Translations under genes and position numbers: made by a program
The notes under the pieces: generated by a model
Database searches by the model: none
Told to the model about the DNA's origin: nothing
The model's input: only the letters and a program-made list of their open reading frames with translations
Part shown: piece by piece, positions 24,185 to 32,976 of the stretch
Numbering within the stretch: position 1 is the first letter of the stretch
Layout: every line of letters starts with the position of its first letter
Source of the DNA: a virus
DNA: 64,000 bases
Virus record (IMG/VR): IMGVR_UViG_3300008952_000015
Location: 62,001-126,000 of that record
Strand: one strand, 5' to 3'

Positions 24185-25165
24185 CTAGATATAGATATGA
24201 GACACAGACGGAGGAAAAGTTCTTTCTGCATCAAGAAACTCTCTTACTCCATCTAAATTCTTTCTGCCTAATAGAAAAAGGGCGTAATCGCCTCTAAATG
24301 TCTTCATTTTTGTAAAATGTTTAAAACATAACTCAAATGATCTCACCATATCTTTAAAGTCACTTCCGGCAAGAAGAACTTTCCCATACACATCATTAAC
24401 AAGAGTTACTTTCTTCTGATATTCAGAATAATCTATAGTATCTGTGTCAACATATATTTGATATATAAGCTCAGATAGCGAAGGTGAAAAGTCTAATAAG
24501 TATCTTTTGGAATACTTAAAGGCCCTTAGCCCTGCGTATATTCTCTGAGACATAGAGCGATCACTCAGATAGTTTGTTGGGTTATTGATTCTTAATTTGA
24601 AATCATCAAAAGCAGAATCTAACGCAGAGTCATAATAAAGAACCCCATCGTGATAAGCAACGCAACAATTTATAAAATCAAAAGTCTCAAATAAATCTCC
24701 TATTGAAGAGACAGGCTTTTTTATAGCTTGAAAAACATATGATGTTGGGGCAACTTCTCTGAGAAAACTATTCGCCCACTTGCTAGTCTTTACTATTCTG
24801 TAGTCAGATCCAAGTGGAGAAGATAGACTCGGAACCCCAACCGTTTCTTTTAAGAGTGTATCAAGGTCTGATAGCATCCAAGATCCAAACCCATTAGAGT
24901 GTAATGGGCTGCTCTCAAAGAACCAAGCGTCTATATCTCCAAACTTATCTAGCTTGTCCTCAAAGACAACATTCCTAGTTCCACTGAAAGTGGCGGCTCT
25001 CTCAAGCTGCCTCCACTTTGAGTCTGAATCATAAAGCCGATAAGCTCTGTATACAGAGAGCATTGAGCCTCCTGCAAAAACAGGCTTTAGCTGCATGAGG
25101 TTATCATCTTTTACAATGTGACTTACAAGCCAATCAATTCGTTTATCGGAAATGGTTTTAATCAT
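24185..25165 (-). CDS. nucleotidyltransferase-like phage protein
   Basis: A 326-residue protein. FAGGSMLSVYRAY (around 30-42) and KFGDIDAWFF (around 74-83) resemble the GGS...DxD core of minimal nucleotidyltransferases, and ETFDFINCC recalls the FDF element seen in phage members. It would transfer a nucleotide to an unknown acceptor. It overlaps the HEAT-like gene upstream by 4 nt. Confidence 0.65.
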   Translation of the reverse strand: MIKTISDKRIDWLVSHIVKDDNLMQLKPVFAGGSMLSVYRAYRLYDSDSKWRQLERAATFSGTRNVVFEDKLDKFGDIDAWFFESSPLHSNGFGSWMLSDLDTLLKETVGVPSLSSPLGSDYRIVKTSKWANSFLREVAPTSYVFQAIKKPVSSIGDLFETFDFINCCVAYHDGVLYYDSALDSAFDDFKLRINNPTNYLSDRSMSQRIYAGLRAFKYSKRYLLDFSPSLSELIYQIYVDTDTIDYSEYQKKVTLVNDVYGKVLLAGSDFKDMVRSFELCFKHFTKMKTFRGDYALFLLGRKNLDGVREFLDAERTFPPSVSHIYI

Positions 25166-25971
25166 GTATGCTTTAGCTTTCGCTCTAAGGCTCTTGAGAT
25201 CCTCTCGCCAGCATTTCTTAGGTTAATAAAATACAAGGCATCTTCTGGTGACATTCGGCTAATTAAAGCCGTTAGCATCATTTCCATATTGCTATAGTTT
25301 AGATCTATAGACGGATCAAGCTCTTTTGCTTGCTCTATAAGAGGTGCAAACTCTTCTGGCTCAGCAAGGGCAATAGCCTGTCTGTGAAGCCAAGTTGACC
25401 ACCACCACTGGCTCTCTTCTTTATTCACAGTTAAAGAGGAAGGAAGAAAGGTCTTGTAGCAATTATCAACACCTATTCTTGTCATAGCCATGTTTCTTAC
25501 ACTATACTTCTTATCTCCCAGCATAGGCTTTAAAAACTTTACAGGCAGGATTCTTGCACACCTAGTTCTAATACGAGCATCAGGAGAGTTACGAAGCCTC
25601 TTAGCCATCTTAAGCCTAATTGACGAATGAGCATTGTCCAACATAAAGATTGCCCATACGCCACTGGAGCTGTTCGTTAAAACCTTTAGATCCTCTTGCC
25701 TTTGGACGCTCAAGGAACTCATTACAACCTCGTTGATTAGAACTCCAAATCTCTTTTTCGACCCCTTAGTAAAAGACGTTAGAGGGTAATGGTTCCATCT
25801 TGAATCTGAAATAAGCTTAGCCTTAGAGCGGCTAGACATAGCGTTCCATACCTCAAAGACTTGATCTGTATTACTAAAGGAAAGTCCTTGCCACCTTCTT
25901 CCGTCATCAGTTGTTGTAAGCCTTAGGGCTTTTGAAAATTTTTCATATGGATGATTTACAGCTTTCTTCAT
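25162..25971 (-). CDS. HEAT-like repeat protein
   Basis: A 269-residue helical protein with HEAT-type units (SIRLKMAKRLRNSPDARIRT, KKYSVRNMAMTRIG). It appears distantly related to the 4196-4915 gene. Co-translated with the nucleotidyltransferase-like gene. Binding partner unknown. Confidence 0.65.
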   Translation of the reverse strand: MKKAVNHPYEKFSKALRLTTTDDGRRWQGLSFSNTDQVFEVWNAMSSRSKAKLISDSRWNHYPLTSFTKGSKKRFGVLINEVVMSSLSVQRQEDLKVLTNSSSGVWAIFMLDNAHSSIRLKMAKRLRNSPDARIRTRCARILPVKFLKPMLGDKKYSVRNMAMTRIGVDNCYKTFLPSSLTVNKEESQWWWSTWLHRQAIALAEPEEFAPLIEQAKELDPSIDLNYSNMEMMLTALISRMSPEDALYFINLRNAGERISRALERKLKHT

Positions 25972-26026
25972 CGTATCCTCATATTGTTAAATTGTTATGG
26001 AAATTGTCTTAGCAAAATCCTATGTC

Positions 26027-26608
26027 TCATTTTCCTTTTTCCCATCTTTTTCTACAAATTTCTTCCCAATTTTTATGGCAATCAGAACAGAGGGTTCTGA
26101 TCCAGCCACCACTCCTCTCTTCGCCAGGACTTCCACATTCTTCACAAGTCTTGCAAGAAAGCTCTTCTGCTTTACTAATCAAGTTATAAATCTCATCATT
26201 TCCAGCGGTCATATAGAATCTAAGTCCACCATACTTTTCTTTTACCTGTATTGCTTTTGGGTAAGATCCCTTGTATTCATCACAAAAGCAAGCATAGTAG
26301 TTTACAGGCGGCTTCTCCTTTGACTCTAAATCTTCATGGATGGATAGACACCTTCCTGGGCTTTGCGTCTTACAGGCGTAATGACGCTCCTTAGAGCACC
26401 CACATTTAGAACAGGACAGATTGGGGTTGTCGTCAATAATACCCTGTATGATAGGCTCAAGCTTTGAGGATAAATCCCAAACTATATCAAACCATCCATC
26501 GCCACACTCAAAGCCCCAACACATGCAGGTTGCTTGCATCGAACCTTGTCTGTCGCTATAAAGAAGCGGAAAGCTCTCAACCAGCTTTTTATCTAACTCT
26601 TCATTCAT
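26027..26608 (-). CDS. zinc-ribbon phage protein
   Basis: A 193-residue protein with three Cys clusters (CSKCGCS, CKTCEECGSPG, CSDC). FECGDGWFDIV and QVKEKYGGLRFYM are signatures of a common uncharacterised phage family. Metal binding is likely; role unknown. Confidence 0.75.
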   Translation of the reverse strand: MNEELDKKLVESFPLLYSDRQGSMQATCMCWGFECGDGWFDIVWDLSSKLEPIIQGIIDDNPNLSCSKCGCSKERHYACKTQSPGRCLSIHEDLESKEKPPVNYYACFCDEYKGSYPKAIQVKEKYGGLRFYMTAGNDEIYNLISKAEELSCKTCEECGSPGEERSGGWIRTLCSDCHKNWEEICRKRWEKGK

Positions 26609-26704
26609 CTTAAGCCCTTAAGTATTAAATGGCAAGACCCAGCCAACCTGCCTGTTGCTACGCAACCCACCCACTACGAACGGGGTAACTTCATAATATA
26701 TCAG

Positions 26705-26917
26705 TTAGCCCTTATCCTGAACGAACTGATAAAGTTTTTCAGCTTCTTCTAAAACGTCTTCTGTCGTATAAGGCTCAACGGCATCACGCTGCCCCTCTGG
26801 TCTTAAGTGTTCATTTTGAAATTGTTGGTTTACCCGACTTTCCAAAATGCCAATAGCCATCCCCAATAGATCTGTGCGAATCTCATATCCGTTTTTATTT
26901 ATATTATATGTGCTCAT
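26705..26917 (-). CDS. small conserved-type phage protein
   Basis: A 70-residue protein (YEIRTDLLGMAIGILESR then YTTEDVLEEAEKLYQFV) of a type often seen in T4-like phages. AGAGAGAAG upstream. Function unknown. Confidence 0.7.
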   Translation of the reverse strand: MSTYNINKNGYEIRTDLLGMAIGILESRVNQQFQNEHLRPEGQRDAVEPYTTEDVLEEAEKLYQFVQDKG

Positions 26918-26993
26918 TTCATCTTCTCTCTCTGTGTTAAAGGCTTAATTGCCTCAATTATATTATACCACAAAAAGATTAACTTATACTAAG

Positions 26994-27364
26994 TGGTGGA
27001 GGCGGCGGGAGTCGAACCCGCGTCCAAAATAAGTCACGCATCAAGTCATTCACAAGCTTGTCTGATGTATTCCCACAACAGCAAGGTAGCTACAGAAAAC
27101 CCTTTTCCTATGTAGCCTCGGAAGCCCACTCATTAAAATGAGGCATCCATCTTGATTTTTTATTTTAGCAGGATCTCTACCTGTTATTTAACATTGGATT
27201 ACAAGGCTGTTAAAGGCCCAGACAACTAAGCTGCTAAAGCAAATTCGTTGTAGTAATAATTGTCATTGGCAATTATAAGTTTTGCAACAAGTTTTAAGCC
27301 ATTTGTTACCGTAGACTGCTTGCACTATCCGCTATCATTACCCTGTCGATACCATTTCGCCCCC
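26994..27364 (-). ncRNA. ssrA: tmRNA (transfer-messenger RNA)
   Basis: A 371-nt minus-strand RNA. The 5' end GGGGGCG pairs with 3' CGCCTCC, followed by A and an encoded CCA. The T arm is GGTTCGACTCC. After the resume Ala codon the tag frame reads AKLIIANDNYYYNEFALAA and stops at TAG; the ALAA end is the ClpXP-type degron. The RNA rescues stalled ribosomes and tags incomplete peptides, acting with host SmpB. It has its own promoter at 27386-27408. Confidence 0.97.
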
Positions 27365-27385
27365 ATATATAGATTAGGTCAAAGT

Positions 27386-27408
27386 CATATAATTGATGTA
27401 GAAAAAAT
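27386..27408 (-). promoter_or_regulatory. repeated phage promoter, drives tmRNA
   Basis: Minus strand reads TTTTTTCTACATCAATTATATG, 22 nt before the mature tmRNA 5' end. This implies a short processed leader. Confidence 0.75.
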
Positions 27409-27426
27409 AACAAAAATTATTACAAG

Positions 27427-27870
27427 CTAGTTAGAAAGGCGGTATATGCAGTAGCCGCTATTCTCCTTAACGACGCTTAAATCTAAAGAAACACTCCTTT
27501 GAAAGCCTCTTGAGGTCTTGCCATCTTTCTTTATATCCCTTCTGACAGCTATAAAGGCATGTCCTCCTTTTCTCAAAAGAGACTTAATAGAACTTAAAAT
27601 TTCACTTTCAGACTCTTCGCTTACAACATTTAAAACATAAGTGCATAATATGGTGTCAAAAGACAGCCCTGTAAGGTCCATAGGTCGCCAATGTGGGTCG
27701 TAAGCCTCAACAGTATGTCCGGCTTTTTTAAGGTGGTCAAAGTCAGCTCCCCTTCCACAGCCGTAGTCTAGAATGGCTCCACTTAGTAGGCCACTCTCTT
27801 GAAGGAATCTCAAAGGAGCCGAAGCTGCCTTTCTGGATATAGCGGTATTATAACTTTGTACAGTTTGCAT
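27427..27870 (-). CDS. class I SAM-dependent methyltransferase
   Basis: A 147-residue minimal Rossmann methyltransferase with motif I LDYGCGRGAD (residues 34-43), motif II VEAYDPH and FDTILCTYVLNVV. The N-terminal TAISRKAASAPLRFL resembles methyltransferases found near DNA phosphorothioation genes. The substrate cannot be assigned. Confidence 0.82.
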   Translation of the reverse strand: MQTVQSYNTAISRKAASAPLRFLQESGLLSGAILDYGCGRGADFDHLKKAGHTVEAYDPHWRPMDLTGLSFDTILCTYVLNVVSEESESEILSSIKSLLRKGGHAFIAVRRDIKKDGKTSRGFQRSVSLDLSVVKENSGYCIYRLSN

Positions 27871-27936
27871 ATCAACTCCGTTATCATGTTATGATGTATA
27901 TCTTGCTTTTATAGTAAGCAGCATTGAATGGAGTGC

Positions 27937-28320
27937 TTACTCATCCCTATGTAGAATATCTTGAAACAGCTGATCTGCCTGTGCTCTTTCCTCGTCTGTA
28001 GGAGCACCTGCACCTTCTACCTCTGCTGCCAACTGATTCATTTCTCTTACAGCCGCAGCTGCCGCGCCGTTCATATCTAATCCAAACTCTTGAATATTTC
28101 GCATAAACAAAGCTCTAAACATATCTGCATAAGACTCAGGATCTAGCCAATCGCTATCCAGAAAGCCTTTATGCACAGCCTCATCCTCCCTGCTCAAAGG
28201 CTCATTATTAAAGCCTTCCGCAAGAGTTCCTGCGAACTTGTCTAAAACATCAGCTTCTTTAGCTAACCCCTTGCTATCTAGCTCTTGAGCTAATTTCAAA
28301 ACCTTTGTTAATAATGACAT
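27937..28320 (-). CDS. tag-family acidic protein
   Basis: A 127-residue protein whose first 30 residues (KVLKLAQELDSKGLAKEADV) closely match the shared tag. An acidic Ala/Glu-rich helical remainder follows. No enzymatic motif; it may be internal virion cargo. Confidence 0.75.
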   Translation of the reverse strand: MSLLTKVLKLAQELDSKGLAKEADVLDKFAGTLAEGFNNEPLSREDEAVHKGFLDSDWLDPESYADMFRALFMRNIQEFGLDMNGAAAAAVREMNQLAAEVEGAGAPTDEERAQADQLFQDILHRDE

Positions 28321-28340
28321 TATATTCTCCTTTGCCTCTA

Positions 28341-28541
28341 TTATTTATTATTAATAGTAACAGATTTTTCGGGAACCTTTGATAAAAATTTCTCCATTTC
28401 TTTGGAAAGGCTTTCAGAAAACTTCTCTAACTCTTCCAAAGAAAAGCTTTCTAAGTGCATAAAGCCAACGTCATCTCTCCAAATGAGATACTTATACTTC
28501 CTGTATGTTTCATCTTTTTTATGTGGAGGTTTAATGTTCAT
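28341..28541 (-). CDS. small hypothetical protein
   Basis: A 66-residue protein with a long amphipathic helix (EELEKFSESLSKEMEKFLSK). No recognised family. Confidence 0.6.
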   Translation of the reverse strand: MNIKPPHKKDETYRKYKYLIWRDDVGFMHLESFSLEELEKFSESLSKEMEKFLSKVPEKSVTINNK

Positions 28542-28576
28542 TACTTTAATGTTACCGAAAAATATTCTTAAAAGAA

Positions 28577-28741
28577 TTAATTATTTTTCCTTAAAAGACT
28601 TCCGGCTTCATTAAATACCTTTTTAATCTTTTCCCTGAAATCCTTTTGTACCCATCCGTCATTTCTGGGATTGCTTGCTTCGCTACCCCAGTCCTTAAGC
28701 GCATCTAAGACTTCTCTCAAAGAGGGTTTGCTTTTGCTCAT
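28577..28741 (-). CDS. 54-aa small protein after the sigma factor
   Basis: ATG at 28741 overlaps the sigma-factor stop as ATGA, giving a 54-residue basic helical protein (SLREVLDALKDWGS). The tight coupling supports a real gene, possibly a partner of the sigma factor. Confidence 0.65.
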   Translation of the reverse strand: MSKSKPSLREVLDALKDWGSEASNPRNDGWVQKDFREKIKKVFNEAGSLLRKNN

Positions 28742-29586
28742 TTGTACTCCTCTATCCCATAATGTACCCTTAGCCTCTTTCTAAGCCTATCTATTGCCCT
28801 CTTCTCTACTCTTCTGACCCACTCCCTAGATATATTTAACTCTTTCTCTAAGACCCTTAATGTTTTTGGCTCTTCGGTTAAGAATCTATTTTTTATAATT
28901 TTTCGCTCAAGATCGGGTAAGGTTGGCATTATCTCGTTAATAGCAAGCGTAAGGCTGTTTAACTCGTCTGCATCTTCATACTCACTGTGAGGACTGATGG
29001 GGTCTTGCAATAAATCTACTCTAAGAGTAGTTCCATCCTCACCTGCTTTAATAGGCGTATCTAGCCTAACGTCAGCGCCTTTTAAGGAGGCCATCATTTG
29101 TCGCAAAGAATCTTTTTTTACAGACAGAGAAGTTGCTATATAATTTAACTTATCTTCTCCTGTCAGCTCGCTCTCTTCAGCTTCTTTTAAGGATTTAGAT
29201 AGATTGGAAAACAGAGTTCTGTCATCTCTGGTCGTTCCCATCTTGACCACTGATTTATAATCCATAATATATCTTTTCATATTCGCCCTAACCCACCACA
29301 TAGCATAAGTTAGGAAAGTCACCTCTTGTGTTGTATCAAACATGCTTGCCGCCTTAAGCAGTCCCGCAATACCTTCTTGCATCAAGTCTTCGTAAGAAAT
29401 ATAATAATTCTTAGCCTTTAGCTTAAAGGCTTCCTTTGAAACAATCTTCATATTAGACAATACAAGTTGGTCTAAAGCAGGTTTATTAGAGTTGACCTGC
29501 CACTTCTTTACCAGATCAAGCTGCACATTTGCAGGAAGAACAGGGTTGTCTTTTATAATATCTTTTATTAAATCTATCGACGGCAT
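28738..29586 (-). CDS. RpoH-like sigma-70 family factor
   Basis: A 282-residue sigma factor from ATG at 29586 (AAAGGAG upstream). It has region 2 (YEDLMQEGIAGLLKAA, then TFLTYAMWWVRANMKRYI), a segment DRTLFSNLSKSL resembling the RpoH box, and region 4 with the helix-turn-helix (LRVLEKELNISREWVRRVEK). It should direct host RNA polymerase to phage promoters. The roughly 25 copies of TTTTCTWCATCRGTTATAT are obvious candidates, but that link is inference. Confidence 0.92.
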   Translation of the reverse strand: MPSIDLIKDIIKDNPVLPANVQLDLVKKWQVNSNKPALDQLVLSNMKIVSKEAFKLKAKNYYISYEDLMQEGIAGLLKAASMFDTTQEVTFLTYAMWWVRANMKRYIMDYKSVVKMGTTRDDRTLFSNLSKSLKEAEESELTGEDKLNYIATSLSVKKDSLRQMMASLKGADVRLDTPIKAGEDGTTLRVDLLQDPISPHSEYEDADELNSLTLAINEIMPTLPDLERKIIKNRFLTEEPKTLRVLEKELNISREWVRRVEKRAIDRLRKRLRVHYGIEEYK

Positions 29587-29596
29587 ACAGTCTCCT

Positions 29597-29794
29597 TTAC
29601 CATTCATCACGCTGTTTGTATAAACGTTTTTTTGAACGCCTTATTTTTGAATTTTTGTTCTGAATCTCTCCAACATCATACCACTCGTCCCACTCATCCT
29701 CCTTTGGGTCGTAAACAATATCCTTAGGCCCTTTCTTTTCTTCCTCTGTATTGTAATTAGAGTCACCCCTATCGCTCTTCTCCGAAGAATCCAT
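29597..29794 (-). CDS. small charged hypothetical protein
   Basis: A 65-residue, Asp/Glu/Trp-rich then basic protein (DPKEDEWDEWYDV ... RRSKKRLYK). Start uncertain: ATG at 29794, or one at 29842 inside the previous gene. No family. Confidence 0.55.
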   Translation of the reverse strand: MDSSEKSDRGDSNYNTEEEKKGPKDIVYDPKEDEWDEWYDVGEIQNKNSKIRRSKKRLYKQRDEW

Positions 29795-29819
29795 TTCGCT
29801 ACCTGCTCCTTTTATCTCT

Positions 29820-30263
29820 CTATTTATTAGAGTCTGTTCCAAACATTCTGTCTACTACAGGATAAATGCCCCCATAATTACTGTGGGGATCTTTCAAATG
29901 ATGGTGCATGTGATGTTCTGCCCAATAAGCAGCTGACCCATTATGAGCCTTCCAGTGTCTATGAGCATAAACGGGAAAGAAAGAGCAGACTCCTAGCGCA
30001 AAGGGCAGACTTATGTAGCCAAGGCTGATCATAAAAATGGCGATAAGAACCTTAGACCATCCTGGGAACAATGCTCTTTCCAAGGAATCTGGCTTAGCAT
30101 GGTGCCTTGTGTGAATGGCTCTAATCTTATTTAGGATAGGCAGGGTTCCTAGTTTGCCGTGAAAAACAAACCTGTGAGTAAAGTAAAATGCTAAGGCACC
30201 AGAAATGTGTCCAGCAAAGATTAGTAATATAAAAAGTAACGTATCAAATAGTGTATGTTCCAA
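29820..30263 (-). CDS. fatty acid hydroxylase/sterol desaturase superfamily membrane enzyme
   Basis: A 147-residue integral membrane protein with histidine boxes HRFVFH, HTRHH, HRHWKAH and EHHMHHH that hold a di-iron site, and three to four hydrophobic segments. It would hydroxylate or desaturate an acyl or carotenoid-like lipid in the host membrane. Lipid modification by phage is unusual; the substrate is unknown. Confidence 0.88.
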   Translation of the reverse strand: MEHTLFDTLLFILLIFAGHISGALAFYFTHRFVFHGKLGTLPILNKIRAIHTRHHAKPDSLERALFPGWSKVLIAIFMISLGYISLPFALGVCSFFPVYAHRHWKAHNGSAAYWAEHHMHHHLKDPHSNYGGIYPVVDRMFGTDSNK

Positions 30264-30265
30264 GT

Positions 30266-30562
30266 TTAGTCTCCAGATTCTTTTATCATTCTTATTATTT
30301 CCCGGTCAAAAGTGAAGCTTTTTGTTTTAGAAAGCCTTTCTTTTCCAGTATAAGGAACGCACATTTCTTTCAAAGCATACAGATCTTTTCTTCTGACGAA
30401 AGATCCCTCAAACCCTTTCACATGGGTTATTTCTCCGCTTTGCCACTCGGTAACTCTATCTATAATCTTTTTAACTTTTTTATAAACTTTTGGTCCAGCA
30501 GCAGTCTTTACCTCTAAAATATCACCGACTTTGTAGGTAATGTTATTCTTTTTCGTTTTCAT
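30266..30562 (-). CDS. small basic barrel-like protein
   Basis: A 98-residue protein with a strand pattern YKVGDILEVKTAAG then GFEGSFVRRKDL, suggesting an SH3/KOW-like fold. Overlaps the upstream membrane peptide gene by 20 nt. Confidence 0.65.
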   Translation of the reverse strand: MKTKKNNITYKVGDILEVKTAAGPKVYKKVKKIIDRVTEWQSGEITHVKGFEGSFVRRKDLYALKEMCVPYTGKERLSKTKSFTFDREIIRMIKESGD

Positions 30563-30731
30563 TTTTATTCAACTCCATAGATAGCAGGACTGTGGCGTAA
30601 GACATGCCAGAAAGTAGCATCAAGTCAAGGTTGTCATAATATAGACCCGCCCCAAAGACGAACGCATTTATAACAAGCAAAGATGTTAAAAAGGTTTTAT
30701 TCCTCAATATTTTCAAGAAGTTACTGTTCAT
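30543..30731 (-). CDS. small membrane protein (two TM segments)
   Basis: A 62-residue protein with hydrophobic helices at about 14-31 and 35-50 and a charged tail NKNENEKE. Unknown function. Confidence 0.6.
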   Translation of the reverse strand: MNSNFLKILRNKTFLTSLLVINAFVFGAGLYYDNLDLMLLSGMSYATVLLSMELNKNENEKE

Positions 30732-30767
30732 ATCCTGTTCCTTTCTAGCTACATATTTAATAGTATA

Positions 30768-31130
30768 TCAAAGCCTCATAATCTCCCACGTTCCATCCCA
30801 CTCTGTATAGTGAACTTTTCTTACTCCATGCTTCTTTAAGAACCTTTGACAGTACAAGCAGGGCTTAGACATTGTTGGAACACCATTTTTAGAAAACCTT
30901 ATAACTCTTATCTCGCTTATCTCACCTGGCTTAAACTGCCGGATAAGATCCATCTCTGCATGAAGATGAAAACCCTTAGTGCCGTCTGGATGAACTCTCT
31001 TAAATTTTGCTGAAGACCTATCAGAGTTTGTTCCGAATATAACAGACGAACCTCTTTTGGCCCAAGCCGCAAGGTGATAGTCGTGACTATTATTTAGAGC
31101 AATCTCTCTTGCTTTATTTAGATAATACAC
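30768..31130 (-). CDS. CMP/dCMP deaminase-like protein
   Basis: A 120-residue zinc deaminase fold, with HAEMDLI (zinc ligand and catalytic Glu) and KPCLYCQRFLKKHG (two Cys ligands). It is shorter than classic dCMP deaminase, so the base or nucleotide substrate is uncertain. The open start is a GTG at 31130. An overlapping 7-codon frame (ATG at 31137) has the better AGGAGG and may couple translation. Confidence 0.8.
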   Translation of the reverse strand: MYYLNKAREIALNNSHDYHLAAWAKRGSSVIFGTNSDRSSAKFKRVHPDGTKGFHLHAEMDLIRQFKPGEISEIRVIRFSKNGVPTMSKPCLYCQRFLKKHGVRKVHYTEWDGTWEIMRL

Positions 31131-31178
31131 TGGACATTATGCCGCCTCCTAACGGGGCTAATATTAAGAAAATATATT

Positions 31179-31616
31179 CTACCACTCATATTTAGGAAAA
31201 TCCTCATACTCTGGGCCATCCGAATCTAAATCTAGATACTGACAGTCGTTTGATATGGCAAACAAAATAAGCATCCTCAGTCCCTCGCTAACAGTGACCT
31301 CTCCTATTTCTTTTAGCAAGTCTTCTCTTAGGTGTATTCTTGTCCCATAATGATGGTCGTGAAGCGAGAAGATTTCGGGGAAGTAGGCCAACGTATCAAA
31401 GTCCTTCTGCTCTACATGGCAGGTTGAGGCTACCATAGTTTTATATACCTCAAAGCCTTCGCCAACAGGTGTTAAATCTTCTGTGCCTCTACTCTTATCT
31501 ATTTTGGTCATCAATGATTCTATTTCAGAAGAATAATTATATTTAAATTGAAACGATAATGTATCAATAATAAGATTAAGCTCTTCTTCAGTTAGCTCTA
31601 CTTTGCAAGTAGACAT
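31179..31616 (-). CDS. hypothetical protein (possible DUF5983-like)
   Basis: A 145-residue acidic protein. STCHVEQKDFDTLA, IHLREDLL and YLDLDSDGPEYEDFPKY recall an uncharacterised phage/plasmid family. It overlaps the upstream gene stop by one base. Confidence 0.65.
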   Translation of the reverse strand: MSTCKVELTEEELNLIIDTLSFQFKYNYSSEIESLMTKIDKSRGTEDLTPVGEGFEVYKTMVASTCHVEQKDFDTLAYFPEIFSLHDHHYGTRIHLREDLLKEIGEVTVSEGLRMLILFAISNDCQYLDLDSDGPEYEDFPKYEW

Positions 31617-31828
31617 TAGTTTGTTCCCGTAAGAAGGGGGCTTAACTCTTCTGTCGCTTTAAAGATATAATCCATAGCATGATCTATGTTTTCAAACTTT
31701 GTTGTTACCTGATGACCATTACTAAGGTTAATAATAATGCCATTAGAATCTTTCGCAATAGACGCAATATGCTCTGCGTTTACAAGAATGATCTTGCCCG
31801 TTGTAGTTTCTATTGGAAGTAATTTCAT
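31616..31828 (-). CDS. small LytTR/FlbD-like beta protein
   Basis: A 70-residue protein, LVNAEHIASIAKDSNGIIIN then LSNGHQVTTK, with the strand-turn pattern of small DNA-contact or regulatory barrels. The 39086-39319 gene has a comparable pattern. Role unproven. Confidence 0.6.
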   Translation of the reverse strand: MKLLPIETTTGKIILVNAEHIASIAKDSNGIIINLSNGHQVTTKFENIDHAMDYIFKATEELSPLLTGTN

Positions 31829-31839
31829 ACTATTCTCCT

Positions 31840-32976
31840 TTACTCGTAATCTCTTACGCTAATTCCAACGGGAAACCTTGGCCTACCATCATCAGTAAGC
31901 TCTTGATATTTAACCGTTAAATCCTTACCTATATAAGAGTTAAGATTCTTGTATATCTCAGCCCTGTCTTCGTGAGTTCCCTTTGGTCTAACGTCAAACT
32001 CAAGCCCGTCAGCAGTTACGCATCTAAAGATAACAAGGCCAGTCTCTCTGCCAGTGCCATCTTTTCCTCCGATAATCTTAAACTCATTATCGACAAACCT
32101 CTTTACCTTCTGTAAATCATAAGAGCGATGCTTATATTTGTAGGGACTATTTTGATTGCGAACCATCATTCCCTCATAGCCATCGCCAATAAATCTTGAT
32201 TCATAAAGATCAAATTCCTCTTGATTTTCAATGTCAACCGTTTCTACAAACTTAATGTTATCAATAAGTCCGATATGCCCGTTCCATTCTTTGCAATACG
32301 CCGGAAACATAGTGGTACACATAGTTCTCTTGGGAATCCTATCTTCAAAGGAAAGGCTTGGGTGTGGACTGTCATAAATATGATACTCCAAGAGGTCTGT
32401 ATCGGCTCTCTTTTTCTTAACCGCAGAGATAATTCTTTGAAAGGTCCAGTCGTGAACATATATTTCTCCGTCTACACACTGACCTTCGCTTAGCATTACC
32501 CCTAATTGAGTAGCGATTTTATCTGGAATATCCATTTCCTTGCCCTTTCTAGACCACATCAGTATATTGCCATCTTCTTTCTTGGCAATCATCCTGACTC
32601 CATCCAATTTAGGCTGAACCCAACATGGAAACTTAATCTTCGCACTATGCTTATCGTATCTGTGGGCAAGCATAGGAAGGAATAACCCGTCAGATGCAGA
32701 TGGAATCTTGCTCTTATCCTCTACATACCCTGAGTCTTTCTTGCGACTATGGGCAGACTTAGCCTCAGACAATGCTTGTTCATAGGGAGAAGTTTCATTG
32801 GCTCTGCCAATATTTTTTCCTTCCTCTATATAGCGTTGATCAAGCTGCTTCTTGCCATCTTCATAGCCATGCTCGGTTTCGATATAGCAGGTTCCATCGG
32901 CCATTTTAAGAACCGAGATATTCCACTCCTTAATCTTACCGTTAGTGGATCTTCCATACAGCGTAGATAAACTCAT
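31840..32976 (-). CDS. ATP-dependent DNA ligase with N-terminal WGR-like domain
   Basis: A 378-residue ligase. Residues 1-75 resemble a WGR-type domain (LYGRSTNGKIKEWNI). The nucleotidyltransferase domain has QPKLDGVR with the adenylated Lys123, SRKG, VDGEIY, EGMMVR and KVKRF, followed by an OB domain ending FPVGISVRDYE. It seals nicks in replication and repair. The N-terminal domain is uncommon in small phage ligases and may bring DNA or protein binding. Confidence 0.95.
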   Translation of the reverse strand: MSLSTLYGRSTNGKIKEWNISVLKMADGTCYIETEHGYEDGKKQLDQRYIEEGKNIGRANETSPYEQALSEAKSAHSRKKDSGYVEDKSKIPSASDGLFLPMLAHRYDKHSAKIKFPCWVQPKLDGVRMIAKKEDGNILMWSRKGKEMDIPDKIATQLGVMLSEGQCVDGEIYVHDWTFQRIISAVKKKRADTDLLEYHIYDSPHPSLSFEDRIPKRTMCTTMFPAYCKEWNGHIGLIDNIKFVETVDIENQEEFDLYESRFIGDGYEGMMVRNQNSPYKYKHRSYDLQKVKRFVDNEFKIIGGKDGTGRETGLVIFRCVTADGLEFDVRPKGTHEDRAEIYKNLNSYIGKDLTVKYQELTDDGRPRFPVGISVRDYE

